A stretch of 47,573 bases of DNA from positions 1 through 47,573 of the IMG/VR virus record IMGVR_UViG_3300031951_000281. One strand, given 5' to 3'. The translations under genes were made by a program, and so were the position numbers. Below are positions 33,607 through 41,563 of the stretch, piece by piece. This stretch comes from a virus. The notes beneath the pieces were generated by a model. It was not told the DNA's origin, ran no database searches, and saw nothing but the letters and a program-made list of their open reading frames with translations. Every line of letters starts with the position of its first letter. Within the stretch, counting starts at the first letter, position 1.

Positions 33607-36159
33607 ATGAGCATTTTAAAATTAAAGCCGTACAGCTTAGACCAAGCGGCGGAATATACTTTTGGTAGTATTACAGTTACCGGTCTAAGCAACCTGGGTA
33701 ACCTAAGCAACATTGTAATTGCTGACGGTACGACAGGTCAAACCGTAATCAAAAACGCACTAGGTGGATTAACTTGGACTACACCTTTTAGTGGCAGTTA
33801 CAACGATCTAACAGACAAGCCAACGCTTACTGTAGGCCCAACAGGTCCCACAGGCCCTATTGGGGCTACTGGAGCTGCAGGCCCCACAGGTGCACAAGGC
33901 ATACAAGGTGTGCAAGGCGTTGTTGGCCCAACAGGGCCGCAAGGCGTACAAGGATCACAAGGCGATACCGGAGCACAGGGTGCTCAAGGTCCAACAGGCC
34001 CACAAGGCATTCAAGGCACAGCAGGCCCAACAGGTACACAAGGTATTGTTGGTCCAACAGGCACACAAGGTGTTGCAGGTCCAACAGGTGCTCAAGGTGA
34101 ACAAGGAATTCAGGGTACGCAAGGTGTAGTAGGCCCCACAGGTGCTCAAGGCATTCAAGGTATCCAAGGCGTACAAGGTGCTGTTGGTCCCACAGGTGCT
34201 CAAGGCACACAAGGTGCTCAAGGTGAAACAGGTCCTACAGGTGCTCAAGGAGCACAAGGCATAGCAGGTCCTACAGGTCCAACAGGTGCTCAAGGTATTC
34301 AAGGTGACACAGGTCCAACAGGTGCAGCCTCTACTATAGCTGGTCCTACAGGTCCACAAGGTGCACAAGGTCCACAAGGTGTTTCAATTAACTTGCAAGG
34401 TGAAGTAGCAAACGTAGCCAGCTTACCTGCAACCGCTAGTTTAAACGATGCATACATTGTATTAGCTGATGGTAATTTATGGGTTTGGAATGGCAGTGGT
34501 TGGACAGATGCTGGTCAAATTGTTGGACCACAAGGTCCAACAGGTGCAGCCTCAACCGTAGCCGGTCCAACAGGTGCACAAGGTGTTGCAGGTCCTACAG
34601 GACCAACAGGTGCTCAAGGTATTCAAGGTGACACAGGTCCAACAGGTGCACAGGGTACGCAAGGCGTCGCAGGCCCAACAGGCCCACAGGGCACACAAGG
34701 TGCTCAAGGAGTTCAGGGCCCAACAGGTGCACAGGGCATTGAAGGCATTCAAGGGCCACAAGGCGTAGCAGGTCCAACAGGTGCCCAAGGAGCTGTCGGA
34801 CCTACAGGAGCACAAGGTGCTAATGGTACCAGTGTTACACTAAAAGGCTCTGTGAGTCTTGTAAGTGACTTAAATTCAATCTCATCACCCCAGCAAGGCG
34901 ATTTATATGTTGTTTTAGACGATGGAAACGGTTACGTTTATAGTGGCTCTAGCTGGAATAGTGTAGGTGCTATTAGAGGTCCACAAGGGCCAACAGGCAC
35001 ACAAGGTGTTGCAGGTCCTACAGGACCAACAGGTGCTCAAGGTATTCAAGGTGACACAGGTCCAACAGGTGCACAAGGCATACAAGGCACACAAGGTGCT
35101 CAAGGCACACAAGGTATTCAAGGCGTCGCAGGCCCAACAGGTGCACAAGGTGATGTAGGTGCTCAAGGCGTTGCAGGGCCAACAGGTGCTCAAGGTGCAC
35201 AGGGTATTCAAGGCGTTATTGGCCCAACAGGCCCGCAAGGTGCCCAAGGTTCCGCAGGTGCTCAAGGTGATACAGGTGCAGCAGGTCCCACAGGACCAAC
35301 AGGTGCACAGGGTGTTCAGGGTGATCAAGGAGTTGCAGGCCCTACAGGAGCGCAAGGTATTCAAGGTGCTGCAGGTCCAACAGGGCCCCAAGGCATACAA
35401 GGCATCCAAGGTGTTCAGGGAACACAAGGCGTCGCAGGTCCAACAGGTGCACAGGGTATTCAAGGTTTAACAGGTGATCAAGGTGTAGCAGGACCAACAG
35501 GAGCACAAGGCGTTGCAGGTCCAACAGGTGCTCAAGGTGATCAAGGTGCAGCAGGTCCAACAGGTCCAACAGGTCCAGGAAGCACTGTGGCAGGACCTAC
35601 AGGCCCTACGGGTGCTCAAGGTATAGCAGGTCCAACAGGTCCAGGAAGCACTGTGGCAGGACCTACAGGCCCAGCAGGCAGTGGCAGCTCAACGCTATCT
35701 ACATTAACTGATGTTGACTTAACCACCGCAGCCACAAACGGCCAAGCACTAGTATACGATACTACATCCAGCAAGTGGAAACCTGGCAGCGTTGCTACTT
35801 TAGCCGATACACAAACTTTAACCAACAAAACTCTTACAAATGTTGTGTTTGATGGTAACTACACTGAAGAAGTGTTTACCATCACTGATGGTGCTTCGGT
35901 AGATTTAAACCCATCCAACGGCACCGTTCAGCTGTGGACGCTAGCAGCCAGTAGAAGTCCTACAGCAACGAACTTTGCTTCAGGTCAGTCTATGACTTTG
36001 ATGATTGATGATGGTGCGGCTTATGCCATCACATGGCCTTCGGTAACGTGGGAAACTAATGGGGGTCTTTTACCACCACTTAGTACTACTGGTTATACTG
36101 TAATACAATTATGGAAAGTCGGTACTGTTTTATACGGTGCACGAGTAGGAGACGCTTGA
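33607..36159 (+). CDS. Collagen-like tail fibre 2
   Basis: An 850-residue protein. A beta N-terminal segment ending LTDKPTL leads to Gly-X-Y tracts with two inserts, about 258-300 ([20 protein letters not shown]) and about 413-457 ([19 protein letters not shown]), that are homologous to each other. The C-terminal about 150 residues form a globular knob starting [25 protein letters not shown] precedes the start. The stop overlaps the next propeller gene as TGATG, repeating the layout of the 29726/31972 pair. Confidence 0.87.
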   Translation: MSILKLKPYSLDQAAEYTFGSITVTGLSNLGNLSNIVIADGTTGQTVIKNALGGLTWTTPFSGSYNDLTDKPTLTVGPTGPTGPIGATGAAGPTGAQGIQGVQGVVGPTGPQGVQGSQGDTGAQGAQGPTGPQGIQGTAGPTGTQGIVGPTGTQGVAGPTGAQGEQGIQGTQGVVGPTGAQGIQGIQGVQGAVGPTGAQGTQGAQGETGPTGAQGAQGIAGPTGPTGAQGIQGDTGPTGAASTIAGPTGPQGAQGPQGVSINLQGEVANVASLPATASLNDAYIVLADGNLWVWNGSGWTDAGQIVGPQGPTGAASTVAGPTGAQGVAGPTGPTGAQGIQGDTGPTGAQGTQGVAGPTGPQGTQGAQGVQGPTGAQGIEGIQGPQGVAGPTGAQGAVGPTGAQGANGTSVTLKGSVSLVSDLNSISSPQQGDLYVVLDDGNGYVYSGSSWNSVGAIRGPQGPTGTQGVAGPTGPTGAQGIQGDTGPTGAQGIQGTQGAQGTQGIQGVAGPTGAQGDVGAQGVAGPTGAQGAQGIQGVIGPTGPQGAQGSAGAQGDTGAAGPTGPTGAQGVQGDQGVAGPTGAQGIQGAAGPTGPQGIQGIQGVQGTQGVAGPTGAQGIQGLTGDQGVAGPTGAQGVAGPTGAQGDQGAAGPTGPTGPGSTVAGPTGPTGAQGIAGPTGPGSTVAGPTGPAGSGSSTLSTLTDVDLTTAATNGQALVYDTTSSKWKPGSVATLADTQTLTNKTLTNVVFDGNYTEEVFTITDGASVDLNPSNGTVQLWTLAASRSPTATNFASGQSMTLMIDDGAAYAITWPSVTWETNGGLLPPLSTTGYTVIQLWKVGTVLYGARVGDA
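33832..35690 (+). repeat. Collagen-type tandem repeats 2
   Basis: Imperfect 9- and 18-base repeats like those at 29890-31665. Several long near-identical stretches recur within it and between the two collagen genes, giving substrate for recombination between fibres. Confidence 0.85.
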
Positions 36160-38213
36160 TGCTTGCTACAAAAATAAGAGCTGCTGCTGCAACGGGATCA
36201 GCTCTGTCCTCTACTCCACAAACGTTGGTAGTAGCCCACGCCAATTCTCCATTTATTACCGCCTACTCTTGGGGTCCAAGTGGGTTTGGTGCAACATATT
36301 CTAGCCCTGGCACTCTTCCAACAGGCATTGGCAACGGCGTAGCGTTCAGTCCTGACAATGCTGCTATTGCTGTAGCACATAGCACTACTCCCTATATCTC
36401 TGTGTATCCTTGGTCAAGTTCTGGTTTTGGTACAAAATATGCCAATCCCACTACACTTCCTAGCGGGATTGGCAACGGTGTAGCGTTCACCCCCGACGGA
36501 AATGCTATTGCTGTAGCACACAACACTACTCCCTATATCTCTGCATATCCTTGGTCAAGTTCTGGTTTTGGCACAAAATATGCCAATCCCACTACGCTTC
36601 CAGCAGGCACTGGCAACGGTGTAGCGTTCAGCCCTGACGGAAATACTATTGCAGTGGCTCAAATCACTACTCCCCGTATCACCGCCTACCCCTGGTCAAG
36701 TTCCGGGTTTGGTACAAAGTACGCCGACCCGGCCACGCTTCCTCCAGCCAGCGGCAGCGGTGTAGCCTTCAGTCCTGACGGAAATGCTATTGCTGTGGCT
36801 CACGAGATTACTCCTTTTATCTCTGCCTATCCATGGTCGAGTTCTGGTTTTGGCACAAAATATGCCAATCCAGCCACGCTTCCTGCAAGCGTCGCCTGGA
36901 GTGTAGCGTTCAGCCCTAACAGTGCTGCTATTGCTGTTGGCCATAATTTGTCTCCTTTTATTACCGCCTATCCTTGGAGTAGTTCCGGGTTTGGTACAAA
37001 GTATGCCAATCCCACCACGCTTCCAACAGGCAACGGCCTTGGAGTAGCGTTTAGTTCTGACGGGTTGAATATTGCTGTAGCTCAAGGCAATGGTTCTCCT
37101 TTTATTTGTGCCTATCCTTGGAGTAGTTCCGGGTTTGGAACAAAATATGCCAATCCTGCCACGCTTGCCACAGGTGCTGGCAACGCAGTGGCGTGGAGCA
37201 CTGTGGGCAGTGTGCAATATCCGCAGTACATAGCTGTGGCCCACACTACTAGCCCTTTTCTTACCACCTACCTCTGGTCAGACAATGGCTTTGGCACAAA
37301 GTATGCCAATCCCGCCGCCCTTCCAGCAGGCACTGGCAGGGGAGTAGCGTTCAGTCCTGATGGGGCGAGCATTGCAGTAGCGCACTCTACGAGCCCTTTT
37401 GTTACCGCCTACCCCTGGTCAGGGTCTGGTTTTGGTACAAAGTATTCGAATCCAGCCACTCTTCCGACAAGCAATGCAACCGGAGTGGCGTTCAGTCCTG
37501 ATGGGGCGAGCATTGCAGTAGCGCACTCTACGAGCCCTTTTGTTACCGCCTATCCATGGTCAAGTTCTGGTTTTGGCACAAAATATGCCAATCCCACTAC
37601 GCTTCCAGCAGGCAACGGCAACGGTGTAGCGTTCAGCCCTGACGAAAATGCTATTGCAGTGGTTCACGATACTACTCCCTATATCTCTGCCTATCCTTGG
37701 AGTAGTTCTGGTTTTGGTACAAAATATGCCAATCCCTCCACTTCTCTACCAAACACAAGCAGGGGAGTGGTGTTCAGTCCTGATGGGGAGAGCATTGCAG
37801 TAGCGCACGCTACGAGCCCTTTTGTTACCGCCTACCCCTGGTCAGGGTCTGGTTTTGGTACAAAGTATGCCAATCCCACCACCCTTGCAAACTCGGGCAA
37901 CGGAGTAGCGTTCAGTCCTGATGGGGCGAGCATTGCAGTAGCGCACTTTACGACTCCGTTTATCACCGCCTATCCTTGGTCAGGGGCTGGTTTTGGTACA
38001 AAGTACGCCGACCCGGCCACTCTCCCGGCCAGCACAGGTAACGGAGTAGCCTTCAGTCCTAGCGGGACAAGTATTGCAGTAGCGCACTCTACGACTCCCT
38101 TTATCACCGCCTATCCTTGGTCAGCTTCCGGTTTTGGAGCAAAATATACCAATCCAGTCTCTCTTCCAACAGGCATTGGCAACGGCGTAGCGTTCACGCA
38201 AATCATTTCTTAA
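36159..38213 (+). CDS. Beta-propeller fibre-tip candidate 2 (14 repeats)
   Basis: A 684-residue protein, start MLATKIR. After about 20 residues it consists of 14 repeats of about 45 residues, IAVAHSTTPFITAYPWSSSG / FGTKYANPTTLPxGxGNGVAFSPDG. Fourteen is exactly two seven-bladed rings. The last repeat lacks the closing PDG-type end, fitting closure by the N-terminus. Repeats are highly alike at DNA level, which suggests recent expansion. Coupled by TGATG to collagen-like fibre 2. The longer ORF start at 36111 overlaps the fibre and is rejected. Ligand unknown. Confidence 0.7.
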   Translation: MLATKIRAAAATGSALSSTPQTLVVAHANSPFITAYSWGPSGFGATYSSPGTLPTGIGNGVAFSPDNAAIAVAHSTTPYISVYPWSSSGFGTKYANPTTLPSGIGNGVAFTPDGNAIAVAHNTTPYISAYPWSSSGFGTKYANPTTLPAGTGNGVAFSPDGNTIAVAQITTPRITAYPWSSSGFGTKYADPATLPPASGSGVAFSPDGNAIAVAHEITPFISAYPWSSSGFGTKYANPATLPASVAWSVAFSPNSAAIAVGHNLSPFITAYPWSSSGFGTKYANPTTLPTGNGLGVAFSSDGLNIAVAQGNGSPFICAYPWSSSGFGTKYANPATLATGAGNAVAWSTVGSVQYPQYIAVAHTTSPFLTTYLWSDNGFGTKYANPAALPAGTGRGVAFSPDGASIAVAHSTSPFVTAYPWSGSGFGTKYSNPATLPTSNATGVAFSPDGASIAVAHSTSPFVTAYPWSSSGFGTKYANPTTLPAGNGNGVAFSPDENAIAVVHDTTPYISAYPWSSSGFGTKYANPSTSLPNTSRGVVFSPDGESIAVAHATSPFVTAYPWSGSGFGTKYANPTTLANSGNGVAFSPDGASIAVAHFTTPFITAYPWSGAGFGTKYADPATLPASTGNGVAFSPSGTSIAVAHSTTPFITAYPWSASGFGAKYTNPVSLPTGIGNGVAFTQIIS
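36220..38200 (+). repeat. About 135-base tandem repeats of the propeller gene
   Basis: Fourteen copies of an about 135-base unit. Some neighbouring units share long identical stretches (for example around 37370 and 37500, and 37790), a sign of recent duplication or gene conversion. Confidence 0.85.
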
Positions 38214-38223
38214 AAGGAAAATC

Positions 38224-38484
38224 ATGGAAAAAGAAACCACACCACAAACACGCGAAGAAATCTTAGCTGCATCTTTGGACGCACGAATCCAAGAGGTCAT
38301 GCTCTACCAGATCAACATTGACAACTACGCTATTGCGCTGGAAGAAATCGGCAACTTGCCTCCAGACGAACGTGCTGAACTGTCAGCCTTCACCGATCAA
38401 CTGCGCACGCTGTTAGCCAGCGAAAAGCTGGAGCAGAAAAAGGCCCAGATCATGCTGTCTGTTATCAAACGCCAAGTAGAATAA
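38224..38484 (+). CDS. Small helical protein, fibre-cluster (86 aa)
   Basis: An 86-residue soluble, highly helical, charged protein (EEILAASLDARIQEVMLYQI, then DNYAIALEEIGNLPPDE). It has AAAAGGAAAATC before the ATG and lies between the propeller gene and a tail-fibre assembly chaperone candidate. A chaperone-like or capping role is plausible by position; family not recognised. Confidence 0.5.
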   Translation: MEKETTPQTREEILAASLDARIQEVMLYQINIDNYAIALEEIGNLPPDERAELSAFTDQLRTLLASEKLEQKKAQIMLSVIKRQVE

Positions 38485-38487
38485 ACT

Positions 38488-38943
38488 ATGCACGCATTAA
38501 TTGAAAACAGCGTTGTTACGCAGTACCCGTACAGCCTTGAGCAGTTAAAAAGAGCCAATCCCAATACCAGCTTTCCCAAACAAGTTAATGATAATTTGCT
38601 GGCCTCGTTTGGTGTGCAACGTGTATTTTTTTCGACTCAACCACAACTAACTAACTCACAAGTGCTAGAAGAAGGTACTCCAGTATTTAGCACAGAAGAT
38701 CAACGCTGGACTCAGGTGTGGACAGTGCGTGATATGACCGCTGAAGAGATCACAAATCGGGATCAGAGTCAAGCTGCCAGTGTTCGTGAAGTGCGGAACA
38801 CTTTACTGGTTGAGTCAGACTGGACACAAGTTGCGGACTCTCCTGTAGACAAAACAGCCTGGACAACATACCGACAAGCACTGCGCGATATTAGTACACA
38901 GCCTGAATTTCCTTGGGCAGTGGCCTGGCCTCAGCGACCTTGA
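38488..38943 (+). CDS. Tail fibre assembly chaperone (probable)
   Basis: A 151-residue protein. The C-terminal third, RNTLLVESDWTQVADSPVDK then WTTYRQALRDI and FPWAVAWPQRP, is the recurring signature of a phage tail-fibre assembly family in which the SDWT and YRQALRDI stretches are conserved. The N-terminus is beta-rich. It is the last gene of the fibre cluster, immediately before a terminator, the usual place for such a helper. Confidence 0.75.
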   Translation: MHALIENSVVTQYPYSLEQLKRANPNTSFPKQVNDNLLASFGVQRVFFSTQPQLTNSQVLEEGTPVFSTEDQRWTQVWTVRDMTAEEITNRDQSQAASVREVRNTLLVESDWTQVADSPVDKTAWTTYRQALRDISTQPEFPWAVAWPQRP

Positions 38944-38962
38944 TATAGACTCTATCCAACAC

Positions 38963-38996
38963 AAAAAATACTGGCTTGCAAAATCCAGTATTTTTT
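38963..38996 (+). terminator. Terminator sharing DNA with the next promoter
   Basis: A 12-bp stem AAAAAATACTGG/CCAGTATTTTTT with a 10-base loop. The loop contains the -35 TTGCAA of the glycosyltransferase promoter and the right arm forms its spacer, so ending one unit and starting the next use the same bases. Confidence 0.75.
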
Positions 38997-39004
38997 GATA
39001 TAAT
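38976..39004 (+). promoter_or_regulatory. Promoter of the glycosyltransferase/lysis unit
   Basis: TTGCAA, 17 bases, TATAAT with TGA before it (extended -10). A leader of about 20 nt follows without a Shine-Dalgarno match. Confidence 0.7.
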
Positions 39005-39031
39005 GGTATTTTCCAACCAATAAACCAACCA

Positions 39032-40087
39032 ATGAAAATCGCAGTTTACGCAATATCAAAAAATGAAGAACAATTTGTTGAGCGCTTTTGCCACAGTGCA
39101 AAAGACGCAGACTATGTTGTAATTGCTGACACAGGATCAACAGATCGCACAGTAGAATTAGCACAGCAAATGGGTGCACAAGTGCACCAAATTTCAATTA
39201 AACCCTGGCGGTTTGATCGTGCACGAGATGCTGCACTAGCACTGGTTCCTGGCGATGCAGATGTTTGTATTAGCTTAGACTTGGACGAGGTCTTAGAACC
39301 TGGCTGGCGAGCCGAAATTGAACGTGTGTGGAAGTCCGATACCACACGACTGCGTTATAAATTTGACTGGGGCAGTGGTATCAGTTTTTACTACGAAAAG
39401 ATTCACCACCGTATTGGTTACCACTGGCATCACCCTTGCCACGAATATCCAGTGCCGGATGCACGCACACAAGAAGTGTGGGCACACACGGATATGTTGT
39501 TGGTAACACACCACCCAGACAACACCAAGTCACGTGGTCAGTATCTTGACTTATTACAACTGGCTGTTACCGAAGACCCACACTGCCCACGCAATGCCTT
39601 TTACTACGCACGTGAATTAAGCTTTTATAAGCACTGGCAGCAAGCAATTGATGAGTGCAATCGTTACTTAAAGCTGCCTGCAGCAAACTGGAACAATGAA
39701 CGTGCTTATGCATATCGCGTTATGAGTGACTGTTATAGTGCACTTGGCGATGTGGGTGCGGCACTCAAGCATGCACGACTCAGCTGTTGTGAAGCACCCG
39801 GCACTCGTGAGCCTTGGGTAACACTAGCCATGTTGTGCTATCAAACCCAAAACTGGCCTGAATGCTATGCAGCAGCAAAAAATGCGTTGAGTATTGTCAA
39901 CAAAGAGCTGGTGTACACAATGGACCCTAAAGTGTGGACAGCACTGCCACACGACTTGTGTGCAATCAGTGCATACTACCTGGGTTTGAATGCCGAAGCA
40001 CTGCAACAAGTTGAGCTGGCACTAACACACGAACCACACAACCCACGATTGCTGCAAAATTATCAGGTGTTCAAAGGACAAGTATGA
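39032..40087 (+). CDS. GT2 glycosyltransferase with C-terminal TPR-like repeats
   Basis: A 351-residue protein. The GT-A domain starts MKIAVYAISKNEEQFVERFC, with ADTGSTDRT at 32-40 (nucleotide-sugar binding) and the metal-binding DLD at 83-85. From about residue 190 helical pairs (ALGDVGAALKHARLSCCEAP, then NAEALQQVELALTHEP) look like TPRs. It would transfer a sugar from a nucleotide donor. Targets could be virion proteins, phage DNA or host glycans; none is shown. Own promoter; no Shine-Dalgarno. Its stop overlaps the next small ORF (ATGA). Confidence 0.85.
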   Translation: MKIAVYAISKNEEQFVERFCHSAKDADYVVIADTGSTDRTVELAQQMGAQVHQISIKPWRFDRARDAALALVPGDADVCISLDLDEVLEPGWRAEIERVWKSDTTRLRYKFDWGSGISFYYEKIHHRIGYHWHHPCHEYPVPDARTQEVWAHTDMLLVTHHPDNTKSRGQYLDLLQLAVTEDPHCPRNAFYYARELSFYKHWQQAIDECNRYLKLPAANWNNERAYAYRVMSDCYSALGDVGAALKHARLSCCEAPGTREPWVTLAMLCYQTQNWPECYAAAKNALSIVNKELVYTMDPKVWTALPHDLCAISAYYLGLNAEALQQVELALTHEPHNPRLLQNYQVFKGQV

Positions 40088-40221
40088 CCACACAAATCTC
40101 TGACGCCAACTTTCAAACCGCCACGCTAGATCAGCTAGGCTCTGGGCCGCGTATTACTTCTGGTACGGCACGCTATACCACTAACTTTACTCCAGCTACC
40201 ACTGCATTTAACACAAAATAA
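40084..40221 (+). CDS. Small 45-residue protein overlapping the glycosyltransferase
   Basis: ATG at 40084 overlaps the glycosyltransferase stop as ATGA, implying coupled translation. The product (MTTQISDANFQTATLDQLGS, then GPRITSGTARYTTNFTPATT and AFNTK) is Thr-rich, with no membrane segment. The opening recalls short motifs in fibre proteins of aquatic phages, but I do not recognise a family. It could be a small structural or acceptor protein for the glycosyltransferase, given many Ser/Thr; that is speculation. Confidence 0.5.
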   Translation: MTTQISDANFQTATLDQLGSGPRITSGTARYTTNFTPATTAFNTK

Positions 40222-40223
40222 CC

Positions 40224-40247
40224 CTCAGCCGGGGCAACCTGGCTGAG
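40224..40247 (+). promoter_or_regulatory. Hairpin before the lysis cassette
   Basis: Stem CTCAGCC/GGCTGAG with a 10-base loop, ending three bases before the ATG at 40251. The only purine-rich ribosome-site candidate (GAG) lies in the right arm, so folding may delay lysis-gene translation. The short T-run makes it a poor terminator. Confidence 0.5.
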
Positions 40248-40250
40248 TTT

Positions 40251-40676
40251 ATGAAAGCACATATGTTTTGGATTTTTAAATTCACACCAGATTTTTTCTG
40301 GTATCTACTTCCACTTCTAGGGCTAGTCTCACTGGGCTTAGCCCGTGTGAGACTGCTGTATGCCTACAAAACTCCACTAAATATTGGTGGCACAGTGGTG
40401 TTGGCACTAGGACTGTTTGTGTTAGGCATGCTGTATGCAGATAATACCTGGCAGCAGGCTGCCAGGGAACTGCAAGCCAAAGTCGAAGTTGCTGAGGCTA
40501 AATCGCAGGTAATCAATGAAGTTGTCAAAGAGAAGTTGGTAACACAAACCAAAATTATTCGTCAGCGTGGTGAAGAAACTGTTAGGTACATTGACCGTGA
40601 GGTAGTTAAACTGGACGAACGTTGTACAATTCCACCAGAGTTTGTAAATGCACATAATAAGGCAGCTACACGATGA
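40251..40676 (+). CDS. Inner-membrane spanin-like protein (i-spanin/Rz-like)
   Basis: A 141-residue protein with two hydrophobic segments (about 13-32 and 45-63) followed by a coiled coil (about 65-115) that would face the periplasm. Classical i-spanins have one N-terminal helix; the extra segment could add holin-like activity. The next gene is a short lipoprotein, overlapping by four bases, the usual i-spanin/o-spanin pair. Translation may start at 40251 or at 40263; no strong ribosome site is free. Confidence 0.7.
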   Translation: MKAHMFWIFKFTPDFFWYLLPLLGLVSLGLARVRLLYAYKTPLNIGGTVVLALGLFVLGMLYADNTWQQAARELQAKVEVAEAKSQVINEVVKEKLVTQTKIIRQRGEETVRYIDREVVKLDERCTIPPEFVNAHNKAATR

Positions 40677-40939
40677 AAATTATACTACTTAGCTTAACAC
40701 TGTTACTAACTGGTTGCACCACAGTTGTGCCAGTTCAACAAACTTGGCCCGAGCCGCCAGGCTTGCAAAGCATGCAACGGTGTCCCGAACTCAAACAGCT
40801 TGAAGCTAACCCCAAGCTCAGTGATGTTGCCCGAACAGTTACACTCAACTACTCAGAGTACTACAGCTGCTTGGTTAAACTAGAAGCCTGGCAGGAGTGG
40901 TATAGCAAGCAACAAATTATCTTTAAAGGACTAAAGTGA
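40673..40939 (+). CDS. Outer-membrane spanin lipoprotein (o-spanin/Rz1-like)
   Basis: An 88-residue protein with a signal peptide and lipobox LLTGC, lipidated cysteine at residue 15, followed by Pro-rich sequence (PVQQTWPEPPG), as in Rz1. It would span to the i-spanin and fuse the two membranes at lysis. Overlaps the upstream gene as ATGA and the endolysin as GTGA. It is longer than many Rz1 proteins. Confidence 0.75.
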   Translation: MKIILLSLTLLLTGCTTVVPVQQTWPEPPGLQSMQRCPELKQLEANPKLSDVARTVTLNYSEYYSCLVKLEAWQEWYSKQQIIFKGLK

Positions 40940-41562
40940 CTCAACTAACTTTACCCCAACTACAGCAATTGATTCCTAAAAATCCTTATGTCAAGCAGTG
41001 GCACGGTGCGCTAGCTCAGCTGCTTCCTGACTACGAAATCAATACACCACAACGTATTGCTGCTTTTGTTGCACAGTGTGCACACGAGTCTGGTAATTTT
41101 ACTGCACTGCGTGAAAACTTAAACTACAAGGCGGTGACACTTCGCAAGATTTTTCCCAAGTACTTTCCCACAGATGAGCTGGCACAGCAGTATGCCAGCA
41201 GACCTGACAAGCAGCAGGCAATTGCAAACTTAGTATACGCCAACCGCATGGGCAACGGACCTCCAGAAAGTGGCGATGGCTGGCGTTTTGCTGGCAAAGG
41301 ATTAATTCAGCTTACAGGCCGTGACAACTATACTTGGTTTGCAGCTAGCCTGGAGATTAGTGTTGAAGAGGCTGCTGAATACTTAGAAACCTTTGAAGGT
41401 GCTGCACAGTCAGCTTGTTGGTTTTGGGAAACAAACAAACTTAATACGTGGGCTGATCGTGGCGATATCTTAACACTAACCAAACGCATCAACGGTGGTA
41501 CTATTGGTTTAGATGACAGGATCAAGCACTACAATCATGCACTGCATGTGCTAGGAGTTTAA
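40936..41562 (+). CDS. Endolysin, GH19 (chitinase-like) glycosidase
   Basis: A 208-residue protein with the GH19 signature: CAHESGNF (catalytic E51 candidate), a second acidic residue in ALRENLNY (E60), then FAGKGLIQLTGRDNY and KRINGGTIGLDDRI. GH19 endolysins cut the glycan strands of peptidoglycan. No signal peptide, so a holin must release it. Start is GTG at 40936, overlapping the lipoprotein stop. Confidence 0.92.
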   Translation: MTQLTLPQLQQLIPKNPYVKQWHGALAQLLPDYEINTPQRIAAFVAQCAHESGNFTALRENLNYKAVTLRKIFPKYFPTDELAQQYASRPDKQQAIANLVYANRMGNGPPESGDGWRFAGKGLIQLTGRDNYTWFAASLEISVEEAAEYLETFEGAAQSACWFWETNKLNTWADRGDILTLTKRINGGTIGLDDRIKHYNHALHVLGV

Positions 41563-41563
41563 A

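Noticed and set aside
30250-35569. Long minus-strand and other-frame ORFs rich in Cys/Thr/Leu or Val/Gln/Lys
   Set aside because: They are frame shadows of Gly-X-Y repeats; the repeat lacks stops in several frames. No ribosome sites or plausible proteins.
29890-35690. Possible CRISPR-like array
   Set aside because: The repeats are coding, of 9- and 18-base period, and lack unique spacers of constant length.
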